From the NCBI GenBank assembly GCA_020634435.1, contig JACKBS010000006.1, positions 372,001 through 436,000 of the forward strand: a stretch of DNA of 64,000 nt, read 5' to 3'. The translations under genes were made by a program, and so were the position numbers. This document shows, in pieces, positions 10,057-18,228 of the stretch. The notes below the pieces were generated by a model that searched no databases, was not told the origin of the DNA, and saw only the letters and a program-made list of their open reading frames with translations. The stretch comes from Ardenticatenaceae bacterium. GTDB lineage: Bacteria; Chloroflexota; Anaerolineae; Promineifilales; Promineifilaceae. Numbering within the stretch: the first letter of the stretch is position 1; every line of letters starts with the position of its first letter.

Positions 10057-11094
10057 ATGGATAGTAGACGAACTGTAAACCTAAACTTAATTGGTCTGTC
10101 AAAAGCGGATTACAACGGGAACCCTTCAACGTTATGTCAAGGTTGTGGTCATAATTCGATTGCTAACCAGATTATTCAGGTTGCTTACGAATTGAGTATT
10201 GAACCGCATGAAATTGTTAAGCTGAGCGGTATTGGTTGCTCTAGCAAATCCCCAGCTTACTTTTTGGGGCGGTCGCACGGGTTTAACTCGCTGCACGGCC
10301 GTATGCCGTCTATTGCTACCGGGGCGCTCATGGCCAACCACACGCTGCGGGCTATCGGCGTGAGCGGTGACGGCGACACGGCTAGCATCGGCATGGGCCA
10401 GTTTAAGCATATGATGCGGCGCAACGTGCGCATGGTGTACATCGTGGAGAACAACGGCGTGTACGGCCTGACCAAAGGGCAGTTTTCCGCTACGGCCGAT
10501 GAGGGCCAGGAGCTGAAGTATGCCGGACACAACGAGCTGCCGCCCATCGACATTTGTATGGAAGCGATTATGGCGGGTTGTGGCTTTGTGGCCCGTTCCT
10601 TCTCCGGCGATGCCAAGCAGGTGCGCGAACTGTTGAAAGCGGCATTGAGCCATCGCGGTACGGCCGTTCTAGACATCATCAGCCCGTGTGTGGCGTTTAA
10701 CAATCATGATGCTTCTACCAAGAGCTACACCTATGGCAAAGAACATGAAGATCAGCTGCATGACATCGGCTGGGTGGCGCCACAGGAAGAAATTGTGATT
10801 GAGGATCATGCGCCGGGCGAGATGAAAGTAGTGGAGATGCACGATGGGTCGCACATCCAGCTGCGCAAACTGGACGAAGATTACGATCCGACGGATAAGA
10901 TGGGTGCGCTGCACCGCCTGATGTGGGCGCAGGAAAAACAGGAGTTCATCACCGGGCTGATCTATTACGATGGCGAACGGGAAAATCTGGCTGAGGCCAG
11001 CCATTTGCCCGCTGCCGGTCTGGCCAGCGTGCCTGCGGAGAAGTTACGGCCGTCGGACGAATCGCTCCAGGAGATTATGGCGGGCTTGTTGTAG
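10057..11094 (+). CDS. 2-oxoacid:acceptor oxidoreductase beta subunit, copy 2
   Basis: 345 residues, the normal beta-subunit size. Fe-S/TPP signatures are present: LCQGCGHNS near residue 28, SGIGCSSKSPAYF, LHGRMPSIATGA, the TPP motif GDGDTASIGMGQ with ENNGVYGLTKGQ, and the late Cys in DIISPCVAFN. It is translated 6 bp after the copy-2 alpha gene, so the two are co-transcribed. Unlike copy 1 it has no CBS domains. A terminator made of two ACGGCCGT copies follows. Confidence 0.92.
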   Translation: MDSRRTVNLNLIGLSKADYNGNPSTLCQGCGHNSIANQIIQVAYELSIEPHEIVKLSGIGCSSKSPAYFLGRSHGFNSLHGRMPSIATGALMANHTLRAIGVSGDGDTASIGMGQFKHMMRRNVRMVYIVENNGVYGLTKGQFSATADEGQELKYAGHNELPPIDICMEAIMAGCGFVARSFSGDAKQVRELLKAALSHRGTAVLDIISPCVAFNNHDASTKSYTYGKEHEDQLHDIGWVAPQEEIVIEDHAPGEMKVVEMHDGSHIQLRKLDEDYDPTDKMGALHRLMWAQEKQEFITGLIYYDGERENLAEASHLPAAGLASVPAEKLRPSDESLQEIMAGLL

Positions 11095-11120
11095 TTGAAT
11101 TGTAGCATTTGATTGATAGG

Positions 11121-11157
11121 AAACGGCCGTTTGCCTTCCGCCAACGGCCGTTTTTTT
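11121..11157 (+). terminator. Intrinsic terminator built from paired ACGGCCGT
   Basis: AAACGGCCGTT and its inverse AACGGCCGTTT surround a GCCTTCCGC-type loop and are followed by T7 (11151-11157). It lies 27 bp after the stop of the copy-2 beta gene. Each arm contains the abundant octamer. Confidence 0.85.
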
Positions 11158-11169
11158 ATCAAATTTAAG

Positions 11170-11241
11170 CAATGGGACGCGGATGAACGCGGACGAGCGC
11201 TGATTTAGTTACTCCGCGTCCTCCGCGTTTATCCGTGTTCT
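11170..11241. repeat. CGCGGAT-type intergenic palindromic repeat
   Basis: GACGCGGATGAACGCGGACG and CTCCGCGTTTATCCGTGT are near reverse complements, with further inner pairing (CGCGGAC / CTCCGCGTCC). It belongs to the class of long imperfect palindromes dispersed in intergenic DNA here. No gene is encoded. Confidence 0.6.
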
Positions 11242-11290
11242 AGAAAATCTCCGTTGACAGAAACGGCCGTTCTGCGTAGTCTAGGCGCTG

Positions 11291-11896
11291 ATGAGCGAAA
11301 AACGTTTTCCCACCCTGACCGACCCCACTGGCCGCACCCACGATTTAACCGAGGCGACGACGATGATTGGCCGCGCCGTGGAAAATGAGATTGTGGTCAG
11401 CAGCAAGCGCATTTCGCGCGAGCACGCCTGCATTCGTCGCGAGGGATGGCAGGTCATTTTGGAAGATGTGGGCAGCACCAACGGCACCTTCCTCAACGAG
11501 CAACGCATTGTGGAGCCGATGCAGCTGCGCGACGGGGATCACATCAAGGTGGGGGATGTACTGTTTGTGTTTCATGATCCCGAAGTGACGTACCAGGACA
11601 CCATGCTGCCCGAGCTCGAAATGGACATTCCGGCGGGCATTGTGCGGGTGAATCGCCAGCCGGTAGACCTGGCCCCCAAAGAGTTCGAACTGCTGGCGTA
11701 TCTCTTTTCCCAGCCCAACCTCGTTTGCTCGAAGGATGCGATTGGAACGGCCGTTTGGCCCGAATACCAGGGTGGCGTGTTCGATTACCAGATTGAAAAC
11801 CTGGTGCGTCGCCTGCGCACCAAGCTAGAACCCGATCCCCAAAATCCCCAGCTTCTCCTCACCGTGCGCGGCCGCGGCTACAAACTCATTCTGTAG
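11291..11896 (+). CDS. FHA domain plus winged-helix DNA-binding protein
   Basis: The 201-residue protein joins an N-terminal forkhead-associated domain (about 10-95: TMIGRAVENEIVV, SKRISREHACIRR, DVGSTNGTFLNEQRI) to a C-terminal OmpR/PhoB-type winged helix (about 105-200: LAPKEFELLAYLFSQPNLVCSKDAI and RRLRTKLEP...VRGRGYKL). FHA domains bind phosphothreonine, so a Ser/Thr kinase would control DNA binding; the kinase at 14860 is a good candidate (inference). There is no receiver domain. Genes downstream with a shared upstream element are possible targets. Confidence 0.9.
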   Translation: MSEKRFPTLTDPTGRTHDLTEATTMIGRAVENEIVVSSKRISREHACIRREGWQVILEDVGSTNGTFLNEQRIVEPMQLRDGDHIKVGDVLFVFHDPEVTYQDTMLPELEMDIPAGIVRVNRQPVDLAPKEFELLAYLFSQPNLVCSKDAIGTAVWPEYQGGVFDYQIENLVRRLRTKLEPDPQNPQLLLTVRGRGYKLIL

Positions 11897-11936
11897 CGGA
11901 GCACAAACTGCGTTCATCCCATCACCCCTTATTCCT

Positions 11937-11991
11937 GATAGCTAACCGTTAGCTATCCGATAGGCAACCATTCTCTCTGTTTCGTTACACT
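11937..11991 (+). promoter_or_regulatory. Shared upstream element, copy 1 (palindrome + GATAGGCA + TACACT)
   Basis: GATAGCTAAC-C-GTTAGCTATC (11937-11957) is a 10-bp-arm palindrome, followed by GATAGGCA (11959-11966), 19 nt, then TACACT (11986-11991), which resembles a -10 box. The same arrangement with 18-nt spacing occurs at 16413-16466 upstream of a related membrane-protein gene. It is therefore a probable operator/promoter. IS copy 1 begins 24 bp downstream and separates it from the gene at 13037. Confidence 0.5.
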
Positions 11992-12015
11992 GCTTTCCAT
12001 GTCATACCCGCGCAG

Positions 12016-12981
12016 GCTGCACTGTTGAAAAGATGGTAAGAACGGCGATAATGATGATATGGCTAAGAAAAATCGGCGTGAAAGCCAGTTTGTGACCTTT
12101 GCTCGCATGGCCCACAACCTGGCACAAAAAGAATTTGCTCCTTATGCGCATCCCAAAAGCCCGCGCAAGTATACGCAGCCGCAGTTGGTTACCTGCATTT
12201 TGTTGATGCATCGGCTGAGATTGAGTTATCGGGATATGGAAGAGTGGCTGCTGGCTAGTGATGCGGTGGTCAAGGAACTGGGACTCAAGGATGTGCCCAC
12301 GTACTCGGCACTGGCGCGGGCAGCGGCTCGATTGTTGACGCTGGCCCAGATCGATCGCATGAATGTCAGCTTGTTGACAGAGTTGGGCATTGAGGAGGAA
12401 GCAGTCGCGATTGACGCGACTGGGTTTCAGCTGACTCAAGCCAGTGATTACTATATCAACCGACGCGGCTGGAAGATCACCCAATATTGGAAAGGATTCT
12501 ATGGGGTTGGTCTGAACACCCTGTTCATTTTGGGACGGAGTCAATCGTATGGGCCGGGGCATGATGGTAGTAAATTGGAAACGATGCGGCGTGCGGTACG
12601 GCCGTTTATGCGTTCTGGTCAATGGGTTTTGTTGGCTGATGGTGGCTTTGATGTGAAGTCGGTACGACCTGATGACCTCATACCGCCCCGTCGCACGGGT
12701 CCGAAGCGGTCGATTGCCTCGCCCTTGCGCCAAGCACGCGCTGACTTGGTTGCCGTAGCCCGACTGGATGGACTCTTTGGGCAGCGCTGGAAGGTCGAAA
12801 CCGTCATCTCGGTCATCAAACGCAAGTTTGGTGACGCCATTCGGGCACGCAAATACTATCTGCAACGGCGTGAGCCAGCGATTAAGATGTTGGTTTACAA
12901 TCTGCATCATTAATTTTGCTTTAGATCAGTTAATCCCGTAAGCATCTTTTGCTTTGTTTTAGATGTTTTCAACAGAGCAGC
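12016..12981 (+). mobile_element. IS5-like insertion sequence, copy 1 (966 bp)
   Basis: Ends are GCTGCACTGTTGAAAA (left) and the reverse complement of GCTGCTCTGTTGAAAA (right), imperfect terminal inverted repeats. The sequence appears identical to the copy at 13816-14781. Flanks are GTCATACCCGCGCAG on the left and CTTCGCGGGAATGAC on the right; these do not share a 4-bp duplication, unlike copy 2. Confidence 0.9.
12059..12913 (+). CDS. IS5-like DDE transposase (copy 1)
   Basis: The 284-residue transposase has DDE-type catalytic residues: Asp in VAIDATGF (about 120), Asp in VLLADGGFD (about 198) and Glu in WKVETVISVIKRKFG (about 245), the YREK-like context of the IS4/IS5 superfamily. It is full length and uninterrupted, so the element may be active. 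A long antisense frame across it is a shadow of the coding sequence. The protein is identical to that at 13859. Confidence 0.93.
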   Translation: MAKKNRRESQFVTFARMAHNLAQKEFAPYAHPKSPRKYTQPQLVTCILLMHRLRLSYRDMEEWLLASDAVVKELGLKDVPTYSALARAAARLLTLAQIDRMNVSLLTELGIEEEAVAIDATGFQLTQASDYYINRRGWKITQYWKGFYGVGLNTLFILGRSQSYGPGHDGSKLETMRRAVRPFMRSGQWVLLADGGFDVKSVRPDDLIPPRRTGPKRSIASPLRQARADLVAVARLDGLFGQRWKVETVISVIKRKFGDAIRARKYYLQRREPAIKMLVYNLHH

Positions 12982-13036
12982 CTTCGCGGGAATGACAAAA
13001 GGGCAAAAATAGTGCTTTTTAAGCGAGGAGGTAACG

Positions 13037-13771
13037 ATGAAACAAGATACGGTACAACAAAATGAAGCGTCGCGCAGTTTATCCTGGCTGGATATGGGTG
13101 GGCTGACGCTGTTGGCGTTGGGATTGGTGTTTATGGCGGTGAACTTGCTGGGCGTGCGCCAGCTGCAAAATTGGTGGAGCGGTTTCATTTTGCTGCCGGG
13201 CGTGTTGTTCCTGGGGGCTGGCCGGGCGATGTGGTGGGGAAACGGCCGTACCCAACTTCTCCCGCGTCTCAGCACTGGCCTGGGATTGGTCATCACGGCG
13301 GTTGCCGCCATGTTTGCCTTTAACCTCAACTGGAACGTCTGGTGGCCGCTCATGATTGTGGTGCCTGGCGTGGCCTTCTGGCTGGTGGGTGGGGCGAAGT
13401 ATGGCGTGGGGGTGACGGCCGTACTCCGTTTTCATCGCTGGCTGGCAGTGACCATGCTCTTGCTGGGCTTTACCTTTCTGGCTGATCAACTCAATCTGCT
13501 TGATATGCAGGCGCGGTTTGGCGATTTTCACTGGTGGGGCACCTTCATTTTGCTCGCCGGAATTGGGGCTTTTTTTGAAGGATGGCGCGTCCTGCGGCAA
13601 TCCGCCTGGGCTTCCACAATTTTGCTCATCAGCGGCGTGTGGATTGTGAGCAACGGCCTCATGGAACTACTTGCCCCAAACTGGCTTTCGTGGGAAGGTA
13701 TGGTGGGCTTTGGTCTGATTGGCACGGGGCTGCTGACCCGTGGCTGGCTATTCCTGCGGCCCAGCCCATAA
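13037..13771 (+). CDS. Multi-pass membrane protein (LiaF/DUF5668-like segments)
   Basis: The 244-residue protein has about seven or eight hydrophobic helices with paired WW/WP patterns (NWNVWWPLMIVVPG, FHWWGTFILLAGIG) like the membrane part of LiaF/PspC-associated proteins. It is related in style to the gene at 16505. A strong GAGGAGG lies 9 bp before ATG 13037. It lies between the two IS copies; its likely promoter element (11937-11991) is on the far side of IS copy 1, so expression may have changed. Function unknown, perhaps envelope stress. Confidence 0.8.
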   Translation: MKQDTVQQNEASRSLSWLDMGGLTLLALGLVFMAVNLLGVRQLQNWWSGFILLPGVLFLGAGRAMWWGNGRTQLLPRLSTGLGLVITAVAAMFAFNLNWNVWWPLMIVVPGVAFWLVGGAKYGVGVTAVLRFHRWLAVTMLLLGFTFLADQLNLLDMQARFGDFHWWGTFILLAGIGAFFEGWRVLRQSAWASTILLISGVWIVSNGLMELLAPNWLSWEGMVGFGLIGTGLLTRGWLFLRPSP

Positions 13772-13815
13772 TTTTTCAACGTTACACCCGCCTTTTAGTT
13801 GTCATTCCCGCGAAA

Positions 13816-14781
13816 GCTGCACTGTTGAAAAGATGGTAAGAACGGCGATAATGATGATATGGCTAAGAAAAATCGGCGTGAAAGCCAGTTTGTGACCTTT
13901 GCTCGCATGGCCCACAACCTGGCACAAAAAGAATTTGCTCCTTATGCGCATCCCAAAAGCCCGCGCAAGTATACGCAGCCGCAGTTGGTTACCTGCATTT
14001 TGTTGATGCATCGGCTGAGATTGAGTTATCGGGATATGGAAGAGTGGCTGCTGGCTAGTGATGCGGTGGTCAAGGAACTGGGACTCAAGGATGTGCCCAC
14101 GTACTCGGCACTGGCGCGGGCAGCGGCTCGATTGTTGACGCTGGCCCAGATCGATCGCATGAATGTCAGCTTGTTGACAGAGTTGGGCATTGAGGAGGAA
14201 GCAGTCGCGATTGACGCGACTGGGTTTCAGCTGACTCAAGCCAGTGATTACTATATCAACCGACGCGGCTGGAAGATCACCCAATATTGGAAAGGATTCT
14301 ATGGGGTTGGTCTGAACACCCTGTTCATTTTGGGACGGAGTCAATCGTATGGGCCGGGGCATGATGGTAGTAAATTGGAAACGATGCGGCGTGCGGTACG
14401 GCCGTTTATGCGTTCTGGTCAATGGGTTTTGTTGGCTGATGGTGGCTTTGATGTGAAGTCGGTACGACCTGATGACCTCATACCGCCCCGTCGCACGGGT
14501 CCGAAGCGGTCGATTGCCTCGCCCTTGCGCCAAGCACGCGCTGACTTGGTTGCCGTAGCCCGACTGGATGGACTCTTTGGGCAGCGCTGGAAGGTCGAAA
14601 CCGTCATCTCGGTCATCAAACGCAAGTTTGGTGACGCCATTCGGGCACGCAAATACTATCTGCAACGGCGTGAGCCAGCGATTAAGATGTTGGTTTACAA
14701 TCTGCATCATTAATTTTGCTTTAGATCAGTTAATCCCGTAAGCATCTTTTGCTTTGTTTTAGATGTTTTCAACAGAGCAGC
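13816..14781 (+). mobile_element. IS5-like insertion sequence, copy 2 (966 bp) with 4-bp target duplication
   Basis: Same ends and apparently same sequence as copy 1. It is flanked by GAAA on both sides (13812-13815 and 14782-14785). Removing the element and one GAAA restores GTCATTCCCGC-GAAA-GCGGGAATCC, the centre of a palindromic intergenic repeat, so the IS inserted into the loop of that repeat. Confidence 0.92.
13859..14713 (+). CDS. IS5-like DDE transposase (copy 2)
   Basis: 284 residues identical to the product at 12059, with the same three catalytic acidic residues. Intact. The two copies are direct repeats 1.8 kb apart, so homologous recombination between them would delete the membrane-protein gene between them. 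Confidence 0.93.
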   Translation: MAKKNRRESQFVTFARMAHNLAQKEFAPYAHPKSPRKYTQPQLVTCILLMHRLRLSYRDMEEWLLASDAVVKELGLKDVPTYSALARAAARLLTLAQIDRMNVSLLTELGIEEEAVAIDATGFQLTQASDYYINRRGWKITQYWKGFYGVGLNTLFILGRSQSYGPGHDGSKLETMRRAVRPFMRSGQWVLLADGGFDVKSVRPDDLIPPRRTGPKRSIASPLRQARADLVAVARLDGLFGQRWKVETVISVIKRKFGDAIRARKYYLQRREPAIKMLVYNLHH

Positions 14782-14837
14782 GAAAGCGGGAATCCACTCT
14801 TGGTGCCATGATGGATACCCGCCTTCGCGGGTATGAC
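14782..14837. repeat. CCCGCGAAAGCGGG-type palindromic repeat, right part
   Basis: Right half of the repeat split by IS copy 2: GAAAGCGGGAATCC, then a spacer, then GATACCCGCCTTCGCGGGTATGAC, itself palindromic (ACCCGC/GCGGGT). Fragments of the same family flank IS copy 1 (12001-12015 and 12982-12996). Confidence 0.75.
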
Positions 14838-14859
14838 ACGATTGGGGGAAAGGTTAGAA

Positions 14860-16395
14860 ATGTCGATGCGGTCCTCACTGACGGGGCAAAATTTAGGCAA
14901 ATATCGCGTGCTGGAGCCGCTGGGCAGCGGTGGCATGGCCCGCGTTTACCGTGGCTACCATCCTCAGCTGGATCGCTTTGTGGCCATCAAAGTGCTGCGC
15001 TCCGATTTGGTAGAAGATGAGCTATTTTTGACCCGCTTCCGCCGCGAGGCGCAGGCAGTGGCCAGCTTGCGCCATCCCAACATTATCCAGGTGTTTGATT
15101 TTGACGTCGCCGATGATATTTACTTCATGGTGATGGAACTGCTGGACGGTGATACGCTGCACACCCGCCTCAACGATTACCGCGTGCGGGATGAGCAAAT
15201 GCCCTGGGGCGAAATGGTGCGCATCCTGCTCGATGTGCTAGACGGATTGAACTACGCGCATCAGGAAGGGATGATTCATCGGGACATCAAACCCGCCAAC
15301 ATTTTGCTGACGCGGCGGGGCCAGGCGGTGCTGGCCGATTTTGGTATTGCTCAAATTGTGGGCGGCACGCGGCATACGGTCTCTGGGGCGCTGCTGGGCA
15401 CGCTAAACTACATGGCCCCGGAGCAGGGGCTCAAGGGGGTCAGCGATGTGCGCAGCGATTTGTATTCGCTGGGCGTGGTGCTGTACGAGATGCTTACCCG
15501 CCGCCCACCGTTTGATGCCGACACGCCGTTGGCGATTTTGTTGAAGCACGTCAATGATCCGCTGCCGCTGCCCTCAGAGCTAAATCCAGAAATTCCTGCG
15601 CCGCTGGAGCGCATTGTGTTGAAAGCGCTGGCCAAGGAACCAGACGGCCGTTTCCAATCTGCCCCTCAAATGGCCGAAGCCCTCAAAACGGCCGCTGCTG
15701 AAGCCCACATTGCGCTGCCCAGCCGAATTTCGCTGCCACTCTCCTTTTCTACCAGTGACGATCCGTCTGATTCGGTGGCTGTTTTTTCTGGTACGGCGCG
15801 GCAGAAATTGGCGAATGTGGCGTTTGCGGCAGAGGATACGGCGGCAACCAGTCAACAATCGGTTACCGCAGCGTTGGCAGCGCTTAAAGCACAAGAGCCG
15901 CCGGTGGAAAGTGTGAGGGTAGAAACGGCCGTTGCCGAACCCAAAAAACCTTCTGCCTGGCCAGCTCTTTTTCGCGGTTTCGGCCTGTTAATTTTGGTGA
16001 ATGCGGCGGTGGTGATGTTTTCTGGGGCGGCGGGCGCCGGTTGGTTTTTTCGCACTGGTTGGCCCATTGAGCTGATGTTGGTGGCTGTAGCTTTTGCCCA
16101 GCTGATGATCCACTTGGGTTCTCCCTGGTTGATGATACCAGGCGGTTTGCTGCTGGGTGAGAGTGTTTTGTTGAGCTACTATGCCCTCTCTGGCCGGTGG
16201 AACGATTGGGTGTTTTTGTGGCCGTTGCAAGTGTTTCTTGTTTTTGGCGTCCTGTGGTTTTCAATTACCCGTGCGGCTGTGTCTGGCGAGCCAGCGGCGT
16301 TGGCAGATTCATGGGGCCGGACACTGCTGCGATTGGCCTATGGCGCAATGGGTCTCCTGGTGGTGCTGGTTGTTTTGGTCAACTTCCTCTCATAA
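14860..16395 (+). CDS. Membrane-anchored Ser/Thr protein kinase (PknB-type)
   Basis: The 511-residue product has an N-terminal Hanks kinase domain (about 12-275): glycine loop LGSGGMARVYRG, VAIKVL lysine, catalytic HRDIKPANILL, DFGIAQ, APEQ, and the C-lobe RSDLYSLGVVLYEML. A low-complexity linker is followed by four hydrophobic segments (about 375-505) instead of PASTA or other sensor domains. It phosphorylates Ser/Thr on partner proteins; the FHA-winged-helix protein is a plausible substrate reader. ATG 14860 was chosen because GGGGGAAAGG precedes it; the earlier ATG at 14833 lies inside the palindromic repeat. Confidence 0.92.
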   Translation: MSMRSSLTGQNLGKYRVLEPLGSGGMARVYRGYHPQLDRFVAIKVLRSDLVEDELFLTRFRREAQAVASLRHPNIIQVFDFDVADDIYFMVMELLDGDTLHTRLNDYRVRDEQMPWGEMVRILLDVLDGLNYAHQEGMIHRDIKPANILLTRRGQAVLADFGIAQIVGGTRHTVSGALLGTLNYMAPEQGLKGVSDVRSDLYSLGVVLYEMLTRRPPFDADTPLAILLKHVNDPLPLPSELNPEIPAPLERIVLKALAKEPDGRFQSAPQMAEALKTAAAEAHIALPSRISLPLSFSTSDDPSDSVAVFSGTARQKLANVAFAAEDTAATSQQSVTAALAALKAQEPPVESVRVETAVAEPKKPSAWPALFRGFGLLILVNAAVVMFSGAAGAGWFFRTGWPIELMLVAVAFAQLMIHLGSPWLMIPGGLLLGESVLLSYYALSGRWNDWVFLWPLQVFLVFGVLWFSITRAAVSGEPAALADSWGRTLLRLAYGAMGLLVVLVVLVNFLS

Positions 16396-16412
16396 TAACC
16401 TCCACACCAATT

Positions 16413-16466
16413 GATAGCTGAAAGTTAGCTACCCGATAGGCAGGGAAACGGCCGTTCCTCTACACT
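16413..16466 (+). promoter_or_regulatory. Shared upstream element, copy 2
   Basis: GATAGCT-gaaa-GTTAGCTACC, then GATAGGCA (16435-16442), 18 nt that include an ACGGCCGT, then TACACT (16461-16466). The match to 11937-11991 in sequence and spacing suggests a common operator/promoter. It lies 39 bp before the start codon at 16505. Confidence 0.5.
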
Positions 16467-16504
16467 CCTTCATATACGACAGAACTTTTTGAAGGAGCAA
16501 TCTC

Positions 16505-17218
16505 ATGAAAAAACGACAGGTAAATTATGGTGGGGTCATCCTTATTGTGCTGGGCGGTATCGCGCTGCTGAATGGCACCCTTGCACCACTGTTTGGTTGG
16601 GACTTTGGCCTGTGGCACTTTTGGCCGCTGCTGGTGAGCATACTTGGCTTGAGCTTCATCGCCACCCCGGTTTTGTTCCCGCGTCAACGTGGTTTGCGAG
16701 CACTGTTTATCCCGGGATTCCCGATTTTAGTCACCAGTTCCTTGCTGCTGCTGGGCAGCCTGTTTAACGTCTGGGGCATCTGGGCCTACCTCTGGCCACT
16801 GATCATCATTGGGCTGGCGGTTGGTTTCTTGGTTTCGGCCGTGTTTATGCACAATATCTGGCTTATGATTCCCGCGATCATTGTGGGCACGAACGGGCTT
16901 ATCTTTCAGTTTTGCACCGTGACGGGGTTGTGGGATTTATGGGCAATTTTGTGGGTGCTGGAACCGCTTTCGGTGGGCATTGCTCTGCTGGTGGCCAGCG
17001 CCGGGGTACGCCCCAGAATGGTTTGGGCAGGGCTGATTGTGTGCCTGATTTCGGTTGGGCTGTTTAGCTTGATGAGCCTGGTTTTGTCTGGTTGGGTGAG
17101 CATGATTGGGGCGTTGCTGCTCATTGTGGCTGGGTTGGGCTTTATCATTCATGGCCGTGCCCCGGTGGCGCTGAAGGAAAAAAGCCCAGAGGAAGTACTC
17201 GACGGGCTGAAGTTGTAG
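16505..17218 (+). CDS. Multi-pass membrane protein, relative of the gene at 13037
   Basis: 237 residues with about eight hydrophobic helices (GVILIVLGGIALLNG, FWPLLVSILGLSFIA, YLWPLIIIGLAVGFL and so on). The repeated LWP/FWP helix pairs match DUF5668/LiaF-like membrane regions and the protein at 13037. The C-terminus is charged and cytoplasmic-looking (EKSPEEVLDGLKL). GAAGGAG precedes ATG 16505. A perfect-palindrome terminator follows. Function unknown; probably co-regulated with 13037. Confidence 0.8.
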   Translation: MKKRQVNYGGVILIVLGGIALLNGTLAPLFGWDFGLWHFWPLLVSILGLSFIATPVLFPRQRGLRALFIPGFPILVTSSLLLLGSLFNVWGIWAYLWPLIIIGLAVGFLVSAVFMHNIWLMIPAIIVGTNGLIFQFCTVTGLWDLWAILWVLEPLSVGIALLVASAGVRPRMVWAGLIVCLISVGLFSLMSLVLSGWVSMIGALLLIVAGLGFIIHGRAPVALKEKSPEEVLDGLKL

Positions 17219-17230
17219 GTGAGTTGGGTT

Positions 17231-17264
17231 AAACGGCCGTCCTGCGCAGGACGGCCGTTTTTTT
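17231..17264 (+). terminator. Intrinsic terminator, perfect 30-bp palindrome
   Basis: AAACGGCCGTCCTGC followed immediately by its reverse complement (17231-17260) and a T-run to 17264. It holds two ACGGCCGT octamers. It ends the plus-strand membrane-protein gene and abuts the 3' end of the convergent MOSC gene. Confidence 0.9.
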
Positions 17265-17265
17265 G

Positions 17266-17919
17266 TTACCGGTTATTCAATTTGTATTCCAGAATCTTCT
17301 TCCAACCATCAGAAAGAGTGGGTAGTTCTAACATTTGCTGCACCAACTCTGCATTAGGTGTGCCCAGCGTGTTCTGGTTGATGAGTTTGATGGTGAAGAT
17401 GGGATTCGGCCGTTCCACTAATTTTAGTTCATCGCCCACCTGCACCATGCCCGGTGTCAGCACCCGCAGGTAAAAGCCGGTGCGCTGGGCGGCCATCACT
17501 TCATTAAAAAAGCCGGGCAGCTTGAGCTTGCGCTCCTGCTTGGTGCATGGGTAACGCGGCGCACTGACCTGCACAGTGGCTTCGCCCACCTGGAAAATGT
17601 CGCCCACGGCCACATCTGCTTCAGTCACATGGCTCAACGTCCAATTTTCCCCCACGCTGCCTGGGCCCAGACGTTTCTCTGGGTCGTTTAGCTGGTACAA
17701 GTTATTCCAAAAGTCATAGTGTACGATTGGATGGCAGCAAACGGCCTGATCGCGCGAGCCGTGATGTTTGGTGTCGGCGACCTGGTCACCGGCCAGGCCG
17801 CGCTGCTGCAAGTAAATTGGCTCGGTAACAGGGGTGCGGAAGATGGCCGAGCGCCACGTGCCGCGTTTGTCGGTCATGGTTTGGGGCTGTCCCACAAGCT
17901 GGGTATGAATCGTGATCAT
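17266..17919 (-). CDS. MOSC domain protein (YiiM-like)
   Basis: The 217-residue protein matches the MOSC/YiiM family: DKRGTWRSAIFRTPV and the LAGDQVADTKHHGSRDQAVCCHP block near residues 43-65, GSVGENWT, VSAPRYPCTK with the conserved Cys, and QRTGFYLRVL. MOSC proteins bind molybdenum cofactor or act in reduction of N-hydroxylated compounds. The last 45 residues form a small helical tail. Length is normal. The gene stands alone. Confidence 0.88.
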   Translation of the reverse strand: MITIHTQLVGQPQTMTDKRGTWRSAIFRTPVTEPIYLQQRGLAGDQVADTKHHGSRDQAVCCHPIVHYDFWNNLYQLNDPEKRLGPGSVGENWTLSHVTEADVAVGDIFQVGEATVQVSAPRYPCTKQERKLKLPGFFNEVMAAQRTGFYLRVLTPGMVQVGDELKLVERPNPIFTIKLINQNTLGTPNAELVQQMLELPTLSDGWKKILEYKLNNR

Positions 17920-17973
17920 GCAAGTTACTCCTTATTCGCGGCTAGATTGTAGCGGAAAGGAAAGTTAGACAGC

Positions 17974-18011
17974 AAAAAACGGCCGCTTCCCCCCGGAAAC
18001 GGCCGTTTTTT
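17974..18011. terminator. Bidirectional intrinsic terminator
   Basis: AAAAAACGGCCG and CGGCCGTTTTTT are perfect inverse arms around a C-rich loop; T-runs occur on both strands. It lies just downstream of the small minus-strand gene at 18037-18228 and presumably ends it. Confidence 0.8.
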
Positions 18012-18036
18012 ATAACAGGAGAAAATCAAATGTTCG

Positions 18037-18228
18037 TTACATGGGTGTGTTCCGTGGGTTGGAGACGATAAAGGACCCCTTCACCACAGAAAACCCAGAA
18101 ACCGCTTCCATCTGGTCTAGCAGGCAGAGAATTTGGTCGCGTGCGCCGCTAATCGTCAGGCTCAAAACCACATCTTCCTGACAGCCATTGGATGGAACGG
18201 CCGTTGTCGGTTGACTCTCTTTTTGCAT
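18037..18228 (-). CDS. Small hypothetical protein (63 aa)
   Basis: The frame MQKESQPTTAVPSNGCQEDV... has an alternating hydrophobic pattern suggesting strand-helix-strand (VVLSLTISG, RDQILCLLDQMEAV, GFSVVKGSFIVS), as in small ACT/ferredoxin-like folds. No family recognised. A terminator directly downstream supports a real transcript. Confidence 0.45.
   Translation of the reverse strand: MQKESQPTTAVPSNGCQEDVVLSLTISGARDQILCLLDQMEAVSGFSVVKGSFIVSNPRNTPM

Noticed and set aside
12002..12910. A 302-codon frame opposite the IS5-like transposase (and its copy at 13802-14710)
   Set aside because: It covers the transposase exactly in reverse and has no recognisable domain; the DDE motifs are on the plus strand.
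12016..14781. Composite transposon carrying the membrane-protein gene
   Set aside because: The outer flanks of the IS pair do not share a duplication and copy 2 has its own clean GAAA duplication, so it inserted alone.
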